DNA from: Theocolax elegans
Taxonomy: Eukaryota > Arthropoda > Insecta > Hymenoptera > Cerocephalidae
DNA length: 64,000 nucleotides
Assembly: GCA_026168455.1 (NCBI GenBank)
Contig: CM047428.1
Location: forward strand, 15,595,313 to 15,659,312
Reading direction: 5' to 3'
In this document: piece after piece, positions 52,275 through 64,000 of the stretch
Layout: each line of letters starts with the position of its first letter
Position numbering within the stretch: the stretch's first letter is position 1
Position numbers and translations under genes: made by a program
The notes under the pieces: generated by a model
What the model was told of the DNA's origin: nothing
What the model saw: the letters and a program-made list of their open reading frames with translations, nothing else
Databases searched by the model: none

Positions 52275-54860
52275 AACAAGTATAGAAGATATATACGTGC
52301 ACATATTATACACATTGTAGTTGGAATATATAAAATCGTTGTACTCATATTTAAATAACATGCTATACATAAATGTTTATTCAATGTCAATGAATATTTG
52401 GAGTAAATGCGCATTGATATCAGTCCTTTGTAAACATTTTATTTTTACACTTTTCACTTCACATAACTTTAATACATATATATACAATTCAAAATTGTTG
52501 GCGCTTATGAAAAATTATTAAATTAAAGATCTATATAAAAAATAATGCGATTCAAACTTTCAATTCATATATATATATATATATAGTAAAGGAAATGAAA
52601 GTAAATGTGTTACAAGACAATCAAAGATAAACTATATATGACGCATGCAACATTTTAAAAATATCGACACTAAAATTCCCGTGCATACTTAACCGTATTA
52701 TGAATGGAATTGAAATAATAATACATGTAAGTATAACAAAATCATGTATTTTACTATGAATATAAAAAATTGTTTTCTAAATTATTTTAGATAGTTTTGA
52801 TAATTTTCCTGACTATAGTTGATATAGTAACGTTCGTTACGATATAACATCGAGATTTCATTCATAAAAAATGATAATCTATGCATGATATATCGTAGTA
52901 AATGTTCGTCAAGATGTATCATCATAATAATTAAAATGTCAATTAGAAAAGTCGATGTAAGCTCAATTAATTTATATATATCGTAAAGGTTCTTACTTTC
53001 TTTTTACGGATGAATTATATATATATATAGAAAAATGTTACGCATTGTTTTCCTACTGCTCAAATATTACATGGTTAAATGTTATTTCTTAACTTCTAAA
53101 AAGTACTACGTATTAATCAAAGCAATTTGCAAGAATTACTATGGGTATCAACATTTTATTCCTCATGCAAGTATATATAAAGTAACATATAATTTTGTAC
53201 GATGTATACACTGCACGACCATCCGAAAAAGTAAAATCAAGTAAATTAAAATTAATGGCATCTAATCTTTACAGATTTTATTTACGAAATCGGGATGGAG
53301 TATGGGGTGAGAATCAAGACGAAGCGGTTAAAATCCCTATATATACGAATTTTAGGAGCACCTTGGATCTGTATATTATATGTGTGTGTGTATAAAAAAA
53401 CGAAGCAAAACTGGCGGCTCAAGGTCTCGAGTATTATGCTGTCGCGCCACTTTGTGCGCACCGACCGAGTCTCGACCTTTTTCGGCGCCACGAGGAGAAG
53501 AGGAATGAAACGGAGCTCCCTCGACTGTTCGATATTTTGCTTGGATCGGAGAGAGAGACGAACCGACACGCCTATAGAGAGACGCACGTGCCACCACAAC
53601 ATCTTTCAATCCGAAACTCGATCTCGTATATCTCCTAATCGTATTTATCGAATATGAATTTCATTTATTTTCCATTCAATGACCGAATCTTCAATATTTA
53701 TTGATATATAAATATATCTGTTTACCGTTTTTTAAAATTTCATATTCCTAAATATATATATATATATATATATATCATCCGTATACAGCTTATTATACTT
53801 TATATATTTTACAATATATATATAGTTTATTGTACTAAATTATACTTAATTAATTATTATAAACAATATTTAATTTGACCGAGGTAGAACTCGTTTTAAA
53901 AATAAAAAAGTACCTATGAGAAATACCTTAACTCGTAACAAAATTTAATCGTTTATGAGGTTTCGCGTAATGTAGTTTTACTAGTTTACAATCAACTTAT
54001 TCCCCCCACGCGAGGAAAATATGAACTTATACAAATGCGAAGGTTAAGGTAAAGTGTCAAGGTACACCCACCCATAAAAATTATTGTAAGTGAATTAATA
54101 AAAGTTAAATATGCATACCTATACAGATACACAAATTGAGTTAATTTACAAATAAGTATTAATTGATACTCTCCTTAAGAGTGAATTTATATACTTGTAC
54201 ATTTTATTTCAAATACTTTCGGAAACATGTCTCTTCGGTGTATAAAATTTATTGATCTTCTATACCTTTAGTTTACTGAAACTTTCGTCGTTCTCCTATT
54301 TTCTTCTCCGACTCGTGCTGTATAAAAATATTTTTCTTTTATCTTATAAGTATCTTATATAAAATAAAATATAATTTTTTAAAATAAATTCGCCACGTAA
54401 ACGTGAATTTACATATTTACGCGCAAATTTAAACTATATTTGTATGTATATTACTTAACTTGTTATTTATGAACAGTCAAATACGCACAGTATACATATA
54501 TATAACATGCACACTATTAATGTAGTCCATTATCGCTTCAATTTTTAGATACATTTTCTATCTCGCGAATACAAGAAAACATCGTACAATTTTTGTAGTT
54601 GTTAAATTTAAACACATGTGCTGTACATTCATTTATTCCACAAGTGCAAATGTATATATGATTTATAATACGAAATGACATTCCAAGGTAACAAAAAAAA
54701 AACAATAATCCGCAATTTAAAATCGACATCCTTAATAAAGTTTTGCTCTTGTACTTATACATAAATTCTGCATTGACATTAATTATGAGATGTTATATTA
54801 AAAGCAACTTATTTTTTTCCTCCACACTTGCATATAAGTACACGCGTACACCCATTAATA
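51494..54860. other. AT-rich spacer with a GC-rich patch upstream of Toll
   Basis: No coding gene. A (TA)n tract of about 22 units lies at 52228-52272, another at 53752-53775. The patch 53400-53620 is much richer in GC and CpG than its surroundings and is a candidate promoter/first exon for Toll (minus strand), 3.2 kb upstream of the Toll ATG. ORFs reported there overlap on both strands and have no domain. Confidence 0.35.
52228..52272. repeat. (TA)n microsatellite
   Basis: About 22 uninterrupted TA units. Confidence 0.98.
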
Positions 54861-55083
54861 TACACTGAAAAAAAATTTTTTAATCTAAGTAAATAATTTA
54901 CTAAGAAATAATGTATTTAAATCAAGTAGTTTATTACTAAAATGAAACGGATGAATCTCTAAACAAGAGAATATATACTTATATTTAAAAATCAAATTTG
55001 TAAAAAATATAATTTCTTGAACGAAGACTATAATTTTAATATTAATGAGCAAAAAAAAATAGGAAGTAAATCACGCTTTTAAC

Positions 55084-55439
55084 TTAAGGGGGTTCCATAC
55101 TCAATTTTTGATGATTAATTAATAAAAAAATAAGAAAAGAGGCGCCTTCGTTTATCGATAATCTAACTGTGTGCTGATTTTTAAATTAAAATATTATTGC
55201 GTTTTCGAGAAAAGTCTTACCAAAAATATCAAATCTTTTCACCTCATTGAGGTTAGATTCACATTGTTGGTAAGATTTTTCTCAAAAACGCAATATAATT
55301 TTAATCTGAAATTCACCACACAGTTAGATTATTAATAAACGAAGGCGCCTCTTCTCTTATTTTTTCACATACGGTTTTATTTACAAATATATTACTAATA
55401 ATCGCGATTGCCGAAATATTGACTATGGCACCCCGTTAA
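55084..55439. mobile_element. TTAA-flanked foldback MITE
   Basis: TTAA at both ends; left end GGGGGTTCCATACT, right end TATGGCACCCC (inverse-like). The inner arms pair well: AGAGGCGCCTTCGTTTAT near 55138 with ATAAACGAAGGCGCCTCT near 55333, and TAAGATTTTTCTCAAAAACGC-type sequence with its inverse. Non-coding. Confidence 0.75.
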
Positions 55440-56218
55440 GTAAATTAAATATCTCAAACGTAAGAATCACAGTTGAATAAATATTTCCTAAACTTTACAA
55501 TCTTAATTACTCAACTTAAAAGAATTATACTCGAAGTTAACTATACATTTATAAATATATATTTTACTTCAAAGAGAAAATTATACGTACAAAAGATAAA
55601 ATAATATACTTGAAAAAAAAAAATTATTTATATTAAAATTATAATTGCCTCATCTGAAGTGACTTCTACCTATTTAGAAAATTATACTTATGACGAGACA
55701 AAAATATAGATAATTAAGTTAATTATTTCTTGATTTGAGAATACTTAGTTTTTGATTATGTTACGAGTACTTAGCATTGATCAAATAAACATTTACTTAT
55801 ATTAAGTGTGTTTTATTTCACTTTTTTGAGAAACTGTCTGTTTTGTATAAAATTAGTATTTACTTAATTATTTTTTAATTTAAATTAATAAATTCAAACA
55901 CAAACTATAAAATTGTTTACTATAAACAAAAAGCCATTTATTCGTATCAAAATCGTAATCAGATAATGTATATGCCTTTTTTGAAAAGTAAATTTTACTT
56001 ACAATGTAGACAAACATTATTAATTATACCTTTCATAATATCTTAATTTAAATAGTACAATGCTTGAACGTTAAGTGTATTAAAAATATTCATCAATTAT
56101 CAAATAAATATTTATTAATTCAAAGGTTTTCGCCGACGTTATTTGAATCAGTGACATCTTTAAGCAATTTTTTATTTTAAATAAGTAATTTTAAACTATT
56201 TCTAATCAGAATATGACT

Positions 56219-56314
56219 AACTAATTGGATGTAACTGAAATATAAAACGTAACTAATTGGATGTAACTGAAATATAAAACGTAACTAATTGGATGTAACT
56301 GAAATATAAAACGT
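56219..56314. repeat. Three tandem copies of a 32-bp unit
   Basis: Unit AACTAATTGGATGTAACTGA followed by AATATAAAACGT, three identical copies in a row, then a partial AACTAATTA. Confidence 0.95.
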
Positions 56315-56801
56315 AACTAATTACAATGTAAGATTAATTGAATTTTAGCTTGATATGCATTTAATATAAGAATTATTTAATTCGAGAATGTCGACTTCTC
56401 GATTTATTAGAAGTAACTGACGTCTCTAATCAAGTAAATACTGTCTAAAATTAAGCTCTTTAACATTGAATTATATTAATAATTGTTTAATATAAGCAGA
56501 TTATCTTTTAGCCCTTAATATTTAATTCTTAGAATAATTATCTTGAAATAAGTAAGTAAATTACTTAAAATCATTTTAATTATTGTCCAATAGGTGGATC
56601 CAGGTTGCTCGCAAGCGGTAAACTTTATCCTTGATTAGTATATAAGATAGTTTTAAGTGAACCAAAATATCTGCGAATTAATATCTACAGTTTGCGTTGC
56701 GTAATGCGTTTCAATGCGTCGAAAGTTCATTATTAATATTAATTTGTTCAATATATATGTATATACTAAATGCCATATAACAAATATGTTCAAATTTATA
56801 A

Positions 56802-57190
56802 TTAAGGAGATGTAAACCCATTAAAACAAAATCAGTATTTATTTTTTCTCAAGCAAACAGTATACTTTATCGAAAAAAACGCTCTGTAACGATGTTGTAT
56901 TTACATTGAAGATAATCTATGAATTTTTTCAAATTTTTTTATCAATAAATCAACAAGATTTTTGAGCAGCCGTGCAACTTTGTTTTTAGCTATATATTAC
57001 CGACCAAAAAATGGTTATTTCGATATAATTCATTTTAAATTAATTATTTTGAAAAAATCGCTCTGTAACGGTATTCTATTTGCTTTCAACATTACCTGTA
57101 AATTTTTTCAGATTTTTAATTCCATTAGTTTTTAAAATGTTTGGGATTTTAGATGTAGGTTCCTGTAATTTGGGTATCACATCGCCTTAA
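56802..57190. mobile_element. TTAA-flanked MITE, diverged relative of copies 1 and 2
   Basis: TTAA at 56802-56805 and 57187-57190; ends GGAGATGTAAACCC and GGGTATCACATCGCC are imperfect inverses. It shares the TATTACCGACC and TTTTTTCAGATTTTTAATT interior words with the other two copies. Confidence 0.6.
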
Positions 57191-57267
57191 GTAAATATTT
57201 CAATTGATTAAATCAATTAGAAAAGTAAAAAATTAGTTAAAATAAATAATAAAATACTAAAAACTAA

Positions 57268-57945
57268 CAAGGGAAGTACATGACCTCCGGGAAACGGATC
57301 TCATCCTAACTTTGGTATGTCTTTTATAATATAAAAATATGAAGAAAGCCAAGTTATCTCTTGCCAATGGCCACTTTTACGGAAGTTATTCGACATCCAA
57401 TAATAATAGCAGTAAAAATTACTTCCAATTCGGTCGCTTATAACTCGAAAACAAATAAAGATAAACAATCAAACCAAAAACCAGAAGAAAGTTGAGTTCA
57501 AGTAGATATGGTTTGAAGAAAAAGAAGCTTAAATTGCTTAATTTGAAGCAAAGTTATGAAGAAAATAAGAAATTGAAGATTATTAGGCCAAAATTTAATA
57601 TGAAAAATTTATTGTTTCTTTTGGCCTAATAATCTTCAATTTCTTATTTTCTTCATAACTTTGCTTCAAATTGAGCAATTTGAGCTTCTTTTTTTTCAAA
57701 CCATATCTACTTGAACTCAACTTTCTTCTGGTTTTTGGTTCGATTGTTTATCTTTATTTGTTTTCGAGTTATAAGCGACCGAATTGGAAGTAATTTTTAC
57801 TGCTATTATTATTGGAAGTCGAATAACTTCCGTAAAAGTGGCCATTGGCAAGAGATAACTTGGCTTTCTTCATATTTTTATATTATAAAAGACATACCAA
57901 AGTTAGGATGAGATCCGTTTCCCGGAGGTCATGTACTTCCCTTGT
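57268..57945. mobile_element. 678-bp near-perfect palindromic foldback element
   Basis: Left arm 57268-57593 starts CAAGGGAAGTACATGACCTC; right arm 57619-57945 ends with its inverse, GAGGTCATGTACTTCCCTTG. Arms of about 326 bp match almost base for base around a ~25-nt loop. A transcript would form a very long hairpin. The ORFs inside are mirror-image artefacts. It shares CGGGAAACGGATC and the CGAAAACAAATAAAGAT region with the Toll-intron foldback, so they belong to one family. No clear target duplication is seen. Confidence 0.9.
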
Positions 57946-58779
57946 AAGTATAATAATATGTAATGAAATTCATTTTTTTTATTTTAATCTTAAATATTTA
58001 CGTTTAGGGTCGAGAAAATTTTTTAAAAACAAAGAAAACCTATTCTTACAGTGAATAATTATTAACTTAAACATATATATTCTAGTAATCTGATTGAAAG
58101 TTGCGCTGTTTAAAAGCTAGGAAATATTTCATTCATGTTAGTAAATACAATTTTTTTTTCAAATTTCAAAGATACCTAATTTCGAGCCAAGCCATTCGTT
58201 ATTTAATTTGCTAAAAAAAATTTTTTTATTTAAAAAAACAAAAACTTCATTTGACATAATTGATTTTTATGTTAAGAAAATATTAACTTATTACGAATTA
58301 ATATTTTGTATAATTTAGTAAATAAAAATATTTTTTTTCTTTATTTTAGGAAATGTTTATTACACAAAAGTAAATATTTTCTTCATTTTACGATTTAACT
58401 TAATTTAAAAGGATCAAATTTAAAATCAAGAAAATATTGTTTCGATTTGAGTTATCAGTAAGCTATCAATAAAATCAGATGTGCTTGATTTTAATAAAGA
58501 TTTTTTTAAATCAAATGAATATATTTATTAAATGCAAATAAATATTTAGTTGACAGTATTGTAATCAACTATTTACTTGACGCAAGTTAAATTTTTTCGA
58601 CAATAGTAATTTTTTTTTCAGTGTACATATTCTTATTTTTTTCCGAATTTTATCGATTATTTTATGTAAAATGTTAATACCCAATAAGTAAAAGTAATAT
58701 TTACAGTAAAACCGTAAGTGTGGTGAAAAAAAAAATCTCGGTAACAATAAAAAAAATTAGCATTTTAAGATAGAAAACG

Positions 58780-59221
58780 ACGAAGGAAATTCTTTATTTT
58801 TTTGCAACGTGAAACGTAACCGGAGTATTGCTGAATCGTAAATGACGTAGCTCTGGGACGCTGAAGGAGGCGATTAAAAAACACATGGTGATAACGAGGC
58901 ACGTATCACTCAATAACGTTTGTATCATCACTGTCCAGCTAGCCGGGATGTACAACTATCTCTCTTAGTTTTCTTTTAAAGTTGACCAGAAATAAAAAAA
59001 AAAACCCGTGCAGACATCCATGCACTTTTGGATCGATCCTATTTTTGGATACGACGTGGCTATTTATCGTCTACACGATTCTCTGAGTATTCGAACAAGA
59101 AAGAAAGTGGTTCTTGTTTTTAAGACCTTTGGGATTATAGTATTGTCCCTCCAGGTGGAAAGACTGGAAATTGTATATACTTGTTCCGTAAGAAGAAAAA
59201 TCGTCGATTGCATTAAATGAA
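58780..59221 (+). other. Candidate plus-strand exon ending in a strong donor
   Basis: A GC-richer stretch ending at TGAAA|GTAAGT (donor at about 59222). It contains a 70-codon frame (59008-59220) with no recognisable domain, closing at the stop immediately before the donor. A 5' UTR or non-coding RNA exon of a gene continuing to the right is plausible. Confidence 0.25.
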
Positions 59222-60291
59222 AGTAAGTAATATTTTAATAATAATCAGATATTTTACGGATTAACGTCCCTAAAAATTAGTCTTGTAGATCAGTATAGTA
59301 AACAGGTCCATTGTGTTACATCCATCTCGTTGTGTGCCGAAATTGTATGAGGTGAAAGATGTTCCGTTGGGTTTGGGTAGAGTAATACGCTCAGGATTAA
59401 AATTAATCATTCGAATTTATGGCATTATTGCGTGCGTGGAATGATAATAGATATTTGATTAATTTTTTTCGATTATTTATAATTCATACGTGCAAATGTA
59501 AAATGTTTCCACAAATTATATTATACTAGTCCTCATGGTACAGTATAATTAGGATATTAATAATATAAGAAAAGGTAAAATTTTAAAAACCTACATCTCA
59601 AATTAACTTTGTTTTTCGTGATAAACACAATTATTATTTTTCTATAAATAACATTACTATCACTAAGCAAATTTTATTAAAATTGATTTATTCGACCAAA
59701 AACACGAGTTGACATAATTACAACAACTGTGACACATGTGTTAAGTTATTTTAAAAAATGAACTAAATATATACATGTATAAATTTTTTTAGAAAATATT
59801 TTTCAACTTCTTTTTCAATCTCAATGGCAGCAGATGTCTACTTTAAATTTCAATGATGTTTCTTCGTGTTTGTCAAACAGAGTGATTTAAAAAAACCTTT
59901 CTTTACTCCTACGACTTTACTGTACAAATTCGTTGAACTAATCGTTCTTTTACGTTTTTTCTTACCAAATTCTGAGTATTGTTTATACATCCAAAACTTT
60001 GATATTATTATATTGCTTTCTAGTAAAATAAGCTTTGTAATAGTAAAATTTTTCGATTTGTTTTTTTTTTACAGATTCGCCTCAGTTTTCTAAAAATTTA
60101 TTTTTAAAAATGACGAATGTTGCAGATGATATTTTGAAGACCAAATGTACTTTATAGAGAATAAACTGATTGTTTAAATATATGTTATAACGCTGAAACT
60201 AATAAGATGAAAAAAATAATCGTGGTTATATGTATACTGTAAAAATTTCAAGTAATTCTACCGATTAGCATTTGATAAACAAAATAAACAT

Positions 60292-60426
60292 CGTTAGAAG
60301 ATGTAATAGAATTTATTGACTTCTACGAACAACGAAAAATGTTGCAATAAAAATTTTAGCAACAGTTTTTATTGCAACATATTTCGTTGTTCATAGAGGT
60401 CAATAAATTCTATTACATCTTAACAA
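60292..60426. repeat. Compact inverted repeat (arms about 57 bp)
   Basis: GATGTAATAGAATTTATTGA at about 60299 pairs with TCAATAAATTCTATTACATC ending near 60419; the arms continue through ACAACGAAAAATGTTGCAAT and its inverse around a ~14-nt loop. Confidence 0.85.
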
Positions 60427-61297
60427 TTTGTGGACGAACAATAAATTCTTCTTAACCATCTAAAAACCGTCAAAACTGAGGTTTTCTATGGTAATTTTTG
60501 TAGAGTTTTTAAAATGTTTATTTTCAAATAGTTATATTTCGCACAACGTAAGGTAAACGCGGTACAATAATTATGAGGAAGCTATAATTTTTAATTATTA
60601 CCCAATATTATTAACAACGCACATGTACAGACAACATAACATGAAATTATAAAAAAATTATTTCTAAGGATTTTCTACAATTTTGAATAATATTTTATTT
60701 AATGATTTGAATAATAAAAGCAATTTTAAATATTTAAATAAATCAACATTTAAATAATAATTTGTTTAAAATTAAGAGAAAATATTAGTAGAGACGCGAT
60801 AGATTAGTGAAGTAAAAGAAGCGAAGAAAATTGGTGACATTTGACAATGTCACTGAGCGTTCAAAGCTTAATATGTTAATTATGTCTAATCTAAGAGTTA
60901 GTCCACTTTAAATGTATCACAGATGCAATTGAGCATTTGCATTAAATTACATTTTATTAAGTATCTTTATGTATAATCATTTATAAACAATGTAATGTTC
61001 AAGGTATTAGAAATAAGTTGAGGCGACATTATACTTGGAACAAAATATTGTATATATTTATTTTTATTCCAATAGACTGTAAATACGCGTCGACTATTCA
61101 GATATCAAACGTATAGTTCACTACACAGATTTAAATTCTCTGATTTTTATTTAAAATCTTGTTTGTATATATGTTTACTACTCTTGTTATTTAAGACTAT
61201 CATTATGAAAATTGATAAAAAGGTAAATAAAAGACCAACCTTAATAAGGAATAAGTATAGTTTAAAATCTTAAATCTTTTTTCAACAACTTGTTACA

Positions 61298-61978
61298 CAC
61301 GGAGAGAAATATTTAGAAAATATTATAAAGGAGTTTGGTAAAAATTCCCAAACTCCCAAGTAATGTGGTAACAGACCGAAAAAACCGAAAAAATTACCAA
61401 ACTGCTAAGTAAAATTTACAGTAAATGTAGTAAAATTTACTCTAAATGTAGTAAAATTTGTGGAGTTAGCGTACTAAATTTTACAATTAAGCTTGTAAAT
61501 TTTATTAACTCTGATTTTTTCCTATACTGTTTACGAAATTCTATAAACAACAGTACAGCACGAGATACCGAAAAGAAGCGATAAATAAAATTTTTATTGG
61601 AATCGCGTCGTTCGTTTGTTTACTATAAAAGGACGATTCGATGAAACACATGCAAGTGACGCGGTGGCGCAATGGTAAGGACTTGGATTCTCAACCCAAA
61701 CTTCGCAGGTTCGATCCCGATGACATCCAGAATTTTTTTCACTAATTAAATTTCATTTAAATATTTAAAATTTCCATAACACTCGAATAATATACATAAA
61801 CTCAAAAATAAATAATATGGGAGGAATAAAATTTTTTTTCTGATGTTAAAAAAAAAATTAAAATTACAATTTAGTTTGGTAAAAATTACGAGATTCGCAG
61901 TTTGTTACCACATTACTTGAGAGTTTAGGAATTTTTACCAAACTGCTTTGTAATATTTACAAATTATTTCTCTCCGTG
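61298..61978. mobile_element. CACGGAGA-ended foldback element containing a tRNA-like sequence
   Basis: The left end CACGGAGAGAAATA and right end TTTCTCTCCGTG are inverse. Subterminal arms of about 85 bp also pair: AGTTTGGTAAAAATTCC with GGAATTTTTACCAAACT, and AAGTAATGTGGTAACA with TGTTACCACATTACTT. The central 500 bp includes a tRNA-like segment. No protein is encoded. The same termini bound a shorter element at 233-446. Confidence 0.8.
61656..61729 (+). other. tRNA-like segment (degenerate, probably not a working tRNA)
   Basis: It has an A-box-like GGTGGCGCAATGGTAAGG, then an anticodon-arm-like TTGGATTCTCAACCCAA, then a B-box GGTTCGATCCC at the right spacing. The loop reads TTCTCAA, formally a CUC anticodon. 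The T-stem pairs poorly and there is no clear seven-base acceptor stem, so this is more likely a tRNA-derived polymerase III remnant inside the surrounding element. Confidence 0.55.
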
Positions 61979-62545
61979 CATTCATAGGTACTTAAAATAA
62001 ATTTTCAATATAATTTAATAAAGATTAACTTTCGAAATAAATTTATGAAAATTATAATACTATTTTCTTCCACGAGAAGAAAAAGTAAATTATTCAAAAT
62101 GTTATTCATAATAAATAATTAGCAATTATACGAAGTAGTTTGAATGCTCAGTAAAAAAACTGAATAATTAACTAAAATTTACACCCATTACAATAATGAT
62201 ACATCCAATAATACGCTCGTAAAATTTTACAATGGGACCTTATAATTTGAAGAGCGTGTAAAAAAATAAAAAGATTTTTAATTTATTGTCATTGAAGCGT
62301 TTACGAGAATATTTTTAATAATTTAGTGAATAATATTTTTACAAATTGGACATTGCTCTTATAGAGAGTCCGTAGTGCGCGGGAGAAAGGTTAACAAAAA
62401 AGAAACGTAAAATACTATATATTTTTTTAGATAAATTATCGAATGACATTTGACAAGATGAAAAAATTTAAATGGTTAATTCACGCTAACTATTAATTTA
62501 ATAATTTTATTTGAATCTCATATAGTTTTGCATATTATTTTATAG

Positions 62546-62576
62546 ATAAAATATCCACAAAGACAATATTACGCCG
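62546..62576 (+). other. Candidate 31-nt microexon
   Basis: Bounded by an acceptor (ATTATTTTATAG) and a very good donor (GCCG|GTAAGT). One frame reads IKYPQRQYYA. It could follow the candidate exon ending at 59221, in a gene leaving the right edge. Splice signals alone support it. Confidence 0.2.
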
Positions 62577-64000
62577 GTAAGTATATTTAATTTTTTTATT
62601 TTTGACCTACTACACGTGAATTTTACATATTTTGCAAAAACGAGGTTTCCGTGAAACAGTATGTATAGTCTATCGCAGTCTCGTCGTGTAAGAAGCAAAT
62701 ATCAAATGTGGGTTTTCTACTGGTGTTCGCGCGTACTTTTTTTAGAACACTGAGAATGGCGTCCCGTTACTTACTTATTATCGAGCGATAAGTTCAACGA
62801 TCGAAATGTTGTCGTTTCGCACGATTTATTCCTCGATTTTCTTCGACCTTTTTTCTTTTAATTCAGTTATAATTTCACTCGGGTTTTTCTCACACGTGTC
62901 TCCCTTCTTTCATTTGCGTAAAAATATCGGAAATATATATATATAACCGAAACTTAATTTGGTGCAATAATGCATGAAACGTATATAGAAAAAAAAATAC
63001 AGCGATTCACTGCGTAAATATCGTATCTGAAATTCCAATTGCTTATCGCGTAAATGTGTTTTAAAAATTTATTTCTTTAAAGATGTTGGAAAAAATATTA
63101 TATTTCTAACGATTAAATTCGTTAGACACAAGTGCAGAAAAAAATCTATAGTTTACGAATGTTACACACACGATTGCAAAGTATGTTGAGAATGCGATTT
63201 ACAATACAATGAAGATTTGAAGCATATAGCGCGTTATTAACAAAGAATTTCGATCTGACTGGATTGAACGATACAATTTAGTATATACGGAAAAAGAAAA
63301 TACTTACTCGATGACAATATTTTTTGTTCTCAAAATTAAAATGTTTACGCGATATAACGTCGTTTCGTTTGATGTTGTGTGAGAAATTTGAAAGTGGTTC
63401 AGTGACTTGAGATAATCTTTGTTTCTCAGTAAGTATAAGTATATACATATATACATATATATATGCAAGTTTATTTGCAAAGTGATTCATTAAATTTGTG
63501 TGAGTGTGCGCGTTATACACACGAGTATACTTTGAACTTTAACGACTACATATACGCAAATATTTTCAATTAAATTTAGAATATGAATTCCTCTGAATAC
63601 TAATAATGTAATACGCATATAATTATATTAAGCGTGAAATAATTGTAAAATGTAAAAACATGATAGATCTCCACCATCTGCGAATCGTATTTAGTTGTTC
63701 TTTGCAAGCGCGTTGTATAGATCACCGTTCGATAACGAATAAATGTAAATACAATTTATTTCCGTTAAATTTTGAAGATCCCACACTTCGTCGAGGTAAA
63801 TTGCCCGAGTATACGAAATTCGCAAGTACAATTAGGTTGAATTCAATGAAATGTATATAGTTAAATTTAGTGTATAACGTGAGTCAATCAAGAGATGTGT
63901 ATAATGGGTAATTTGTAATATTTCTTATCAGATAAAGAAGATTGCATTACCGTACTTCGCCAAAAGAGTATGTTAAACAATGTGTACTTTACAAGATAAT

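Larger units (their letters stand above)
54861..58625. mobile_element. Nested transposon island between TACACTGAAAAAAA ends
   Basis: The left end TACACTGAAAAAAAATT (54861) has an inverse at the right, TTTTTTTTCAGTGTA (58609-58625). Between them lie a TTAA MITE-like foldback (55084-55439), a three-copy 32-bp repeat (56219-56314), a TTAA MITE (56802-57190) and the large palindrome (57268-57945). The rest is AT-rich with repeated TTGATT/AATCAAG motifs. TACACTGAAAAA-type ends are frequent in insect MITEs, so the outer pair may belong to different insertions. Confidence 0.45.
59222..64000. other. AT-rich right end of the window
   Basis: Beyond the inverted repeat (60292-60426), the CACGGAGA element and the candidate microexon, I see no gene. 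A GC-richer stretch at 62640-62930 and a minus donor (TCATCGA|GTAAGT near 63308) hint at further untranslated exons; neither can be tied to a gene. Confidence 0.3.

Noticed and set aside
54861..58625. A single autonomous transposon with a transposase gene
   Set aside because: No transposase, integrase or reverse-transcriptase motif in any frame; the block is a nest of non-coding elements.
57711..58747. Frames in and after the large palindrome
   Set aside because: Mirror frames inside the inverted repeat and AT-rich flank; no protein similarity seen.
61656..61729. Functional tRNA gene
   Set aside because: A and B boxes fit, but the T-stem and acceptor stem do not pair, and it sits inside a transposon-like foldback.

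Overview
The window is nuclear DNA of an insect, probably a hymenopteran such as a wasp or bee. It is very AT-rich, with many short GT-AG introns, insect-type genes (a Toll receptor, a CDYL-like enoyl-CoA hydratase protein, METTL4), dense dinucleotide microsatellites and many small inverted-repeat transposon remnants. The order is inferred from gene content and overall character; no sequence here proves it. I found no bacterial, viral or CRISPR signatures.

Layout. 1-5.7 kb: AT-rich DNA with foldback elements, a tRNA-like remnant and an (AC)n tract. 5.7-20.8 kb: no recognisable protein-coding gene. It has GC-richer patches with strong splice donors, three of the clearest on the minus strand, which would suit alternative first exons of a minus-strand gene running off the left edge. 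20.8-27.5 kb (minus): a 13-exon gene for a 1,561-aa protein with a long disordered acidic/basic N-terminal part and a C-terminal CDYL-like crotonase fold. 27.5-29.6 kb: divergent promoter region. 29.6-31.1 kb (plus): METTL4, an MT-A70 adenine N6-methyltransferase with an intact DPPW motif. 31.3-32.7 kb (minus): UDP-galactose 4-epimerase, convergent with METTL4. 35.2-37.0 kb: upstream regions of GALE and RPA70, with a perfect E2F-type site before RPA70. 37.0-39.9 kb (plus): RPA70, the large subunit of replication protein A. 40.5-41.1 kb (plus): a tiny three-exon gene for a 46-aa secreted peptide, with a TATA box. 43.5-50.2 kb (minus): a Toll-1-like receptor complete in exon structure, but with two single-base frame breaks and a recent ~954-bp tandem duplication in one intron. 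50.2-64 kb: intergenic or intronic DNA with a nested transposon island at 54.9-58.6 kb, including a 678-bp near-perfect palindrome, and another tRNA-like sequence inside a CACGGAGA-ended element.

The genes do not form a pathway. RPA70 (DNA replication and repair), METTL4 (nucleic-acid adenine methylation) and the CDYL-like protein (probably chromatin or acyl-CoA related) are nuclear. GALE is cytosolic sugar metabolism. Toll and the secreted peptide gene are candidate immune or extracellular components. Exon boundaries were read by eye from reading frame and splice consensus. The codon phase closes across every junction in the CDYL-like, METTL4, GALE, RPA70 and peptide genes, and closes in Toll only if one base is dropped from exon 1 and one from exon 4.
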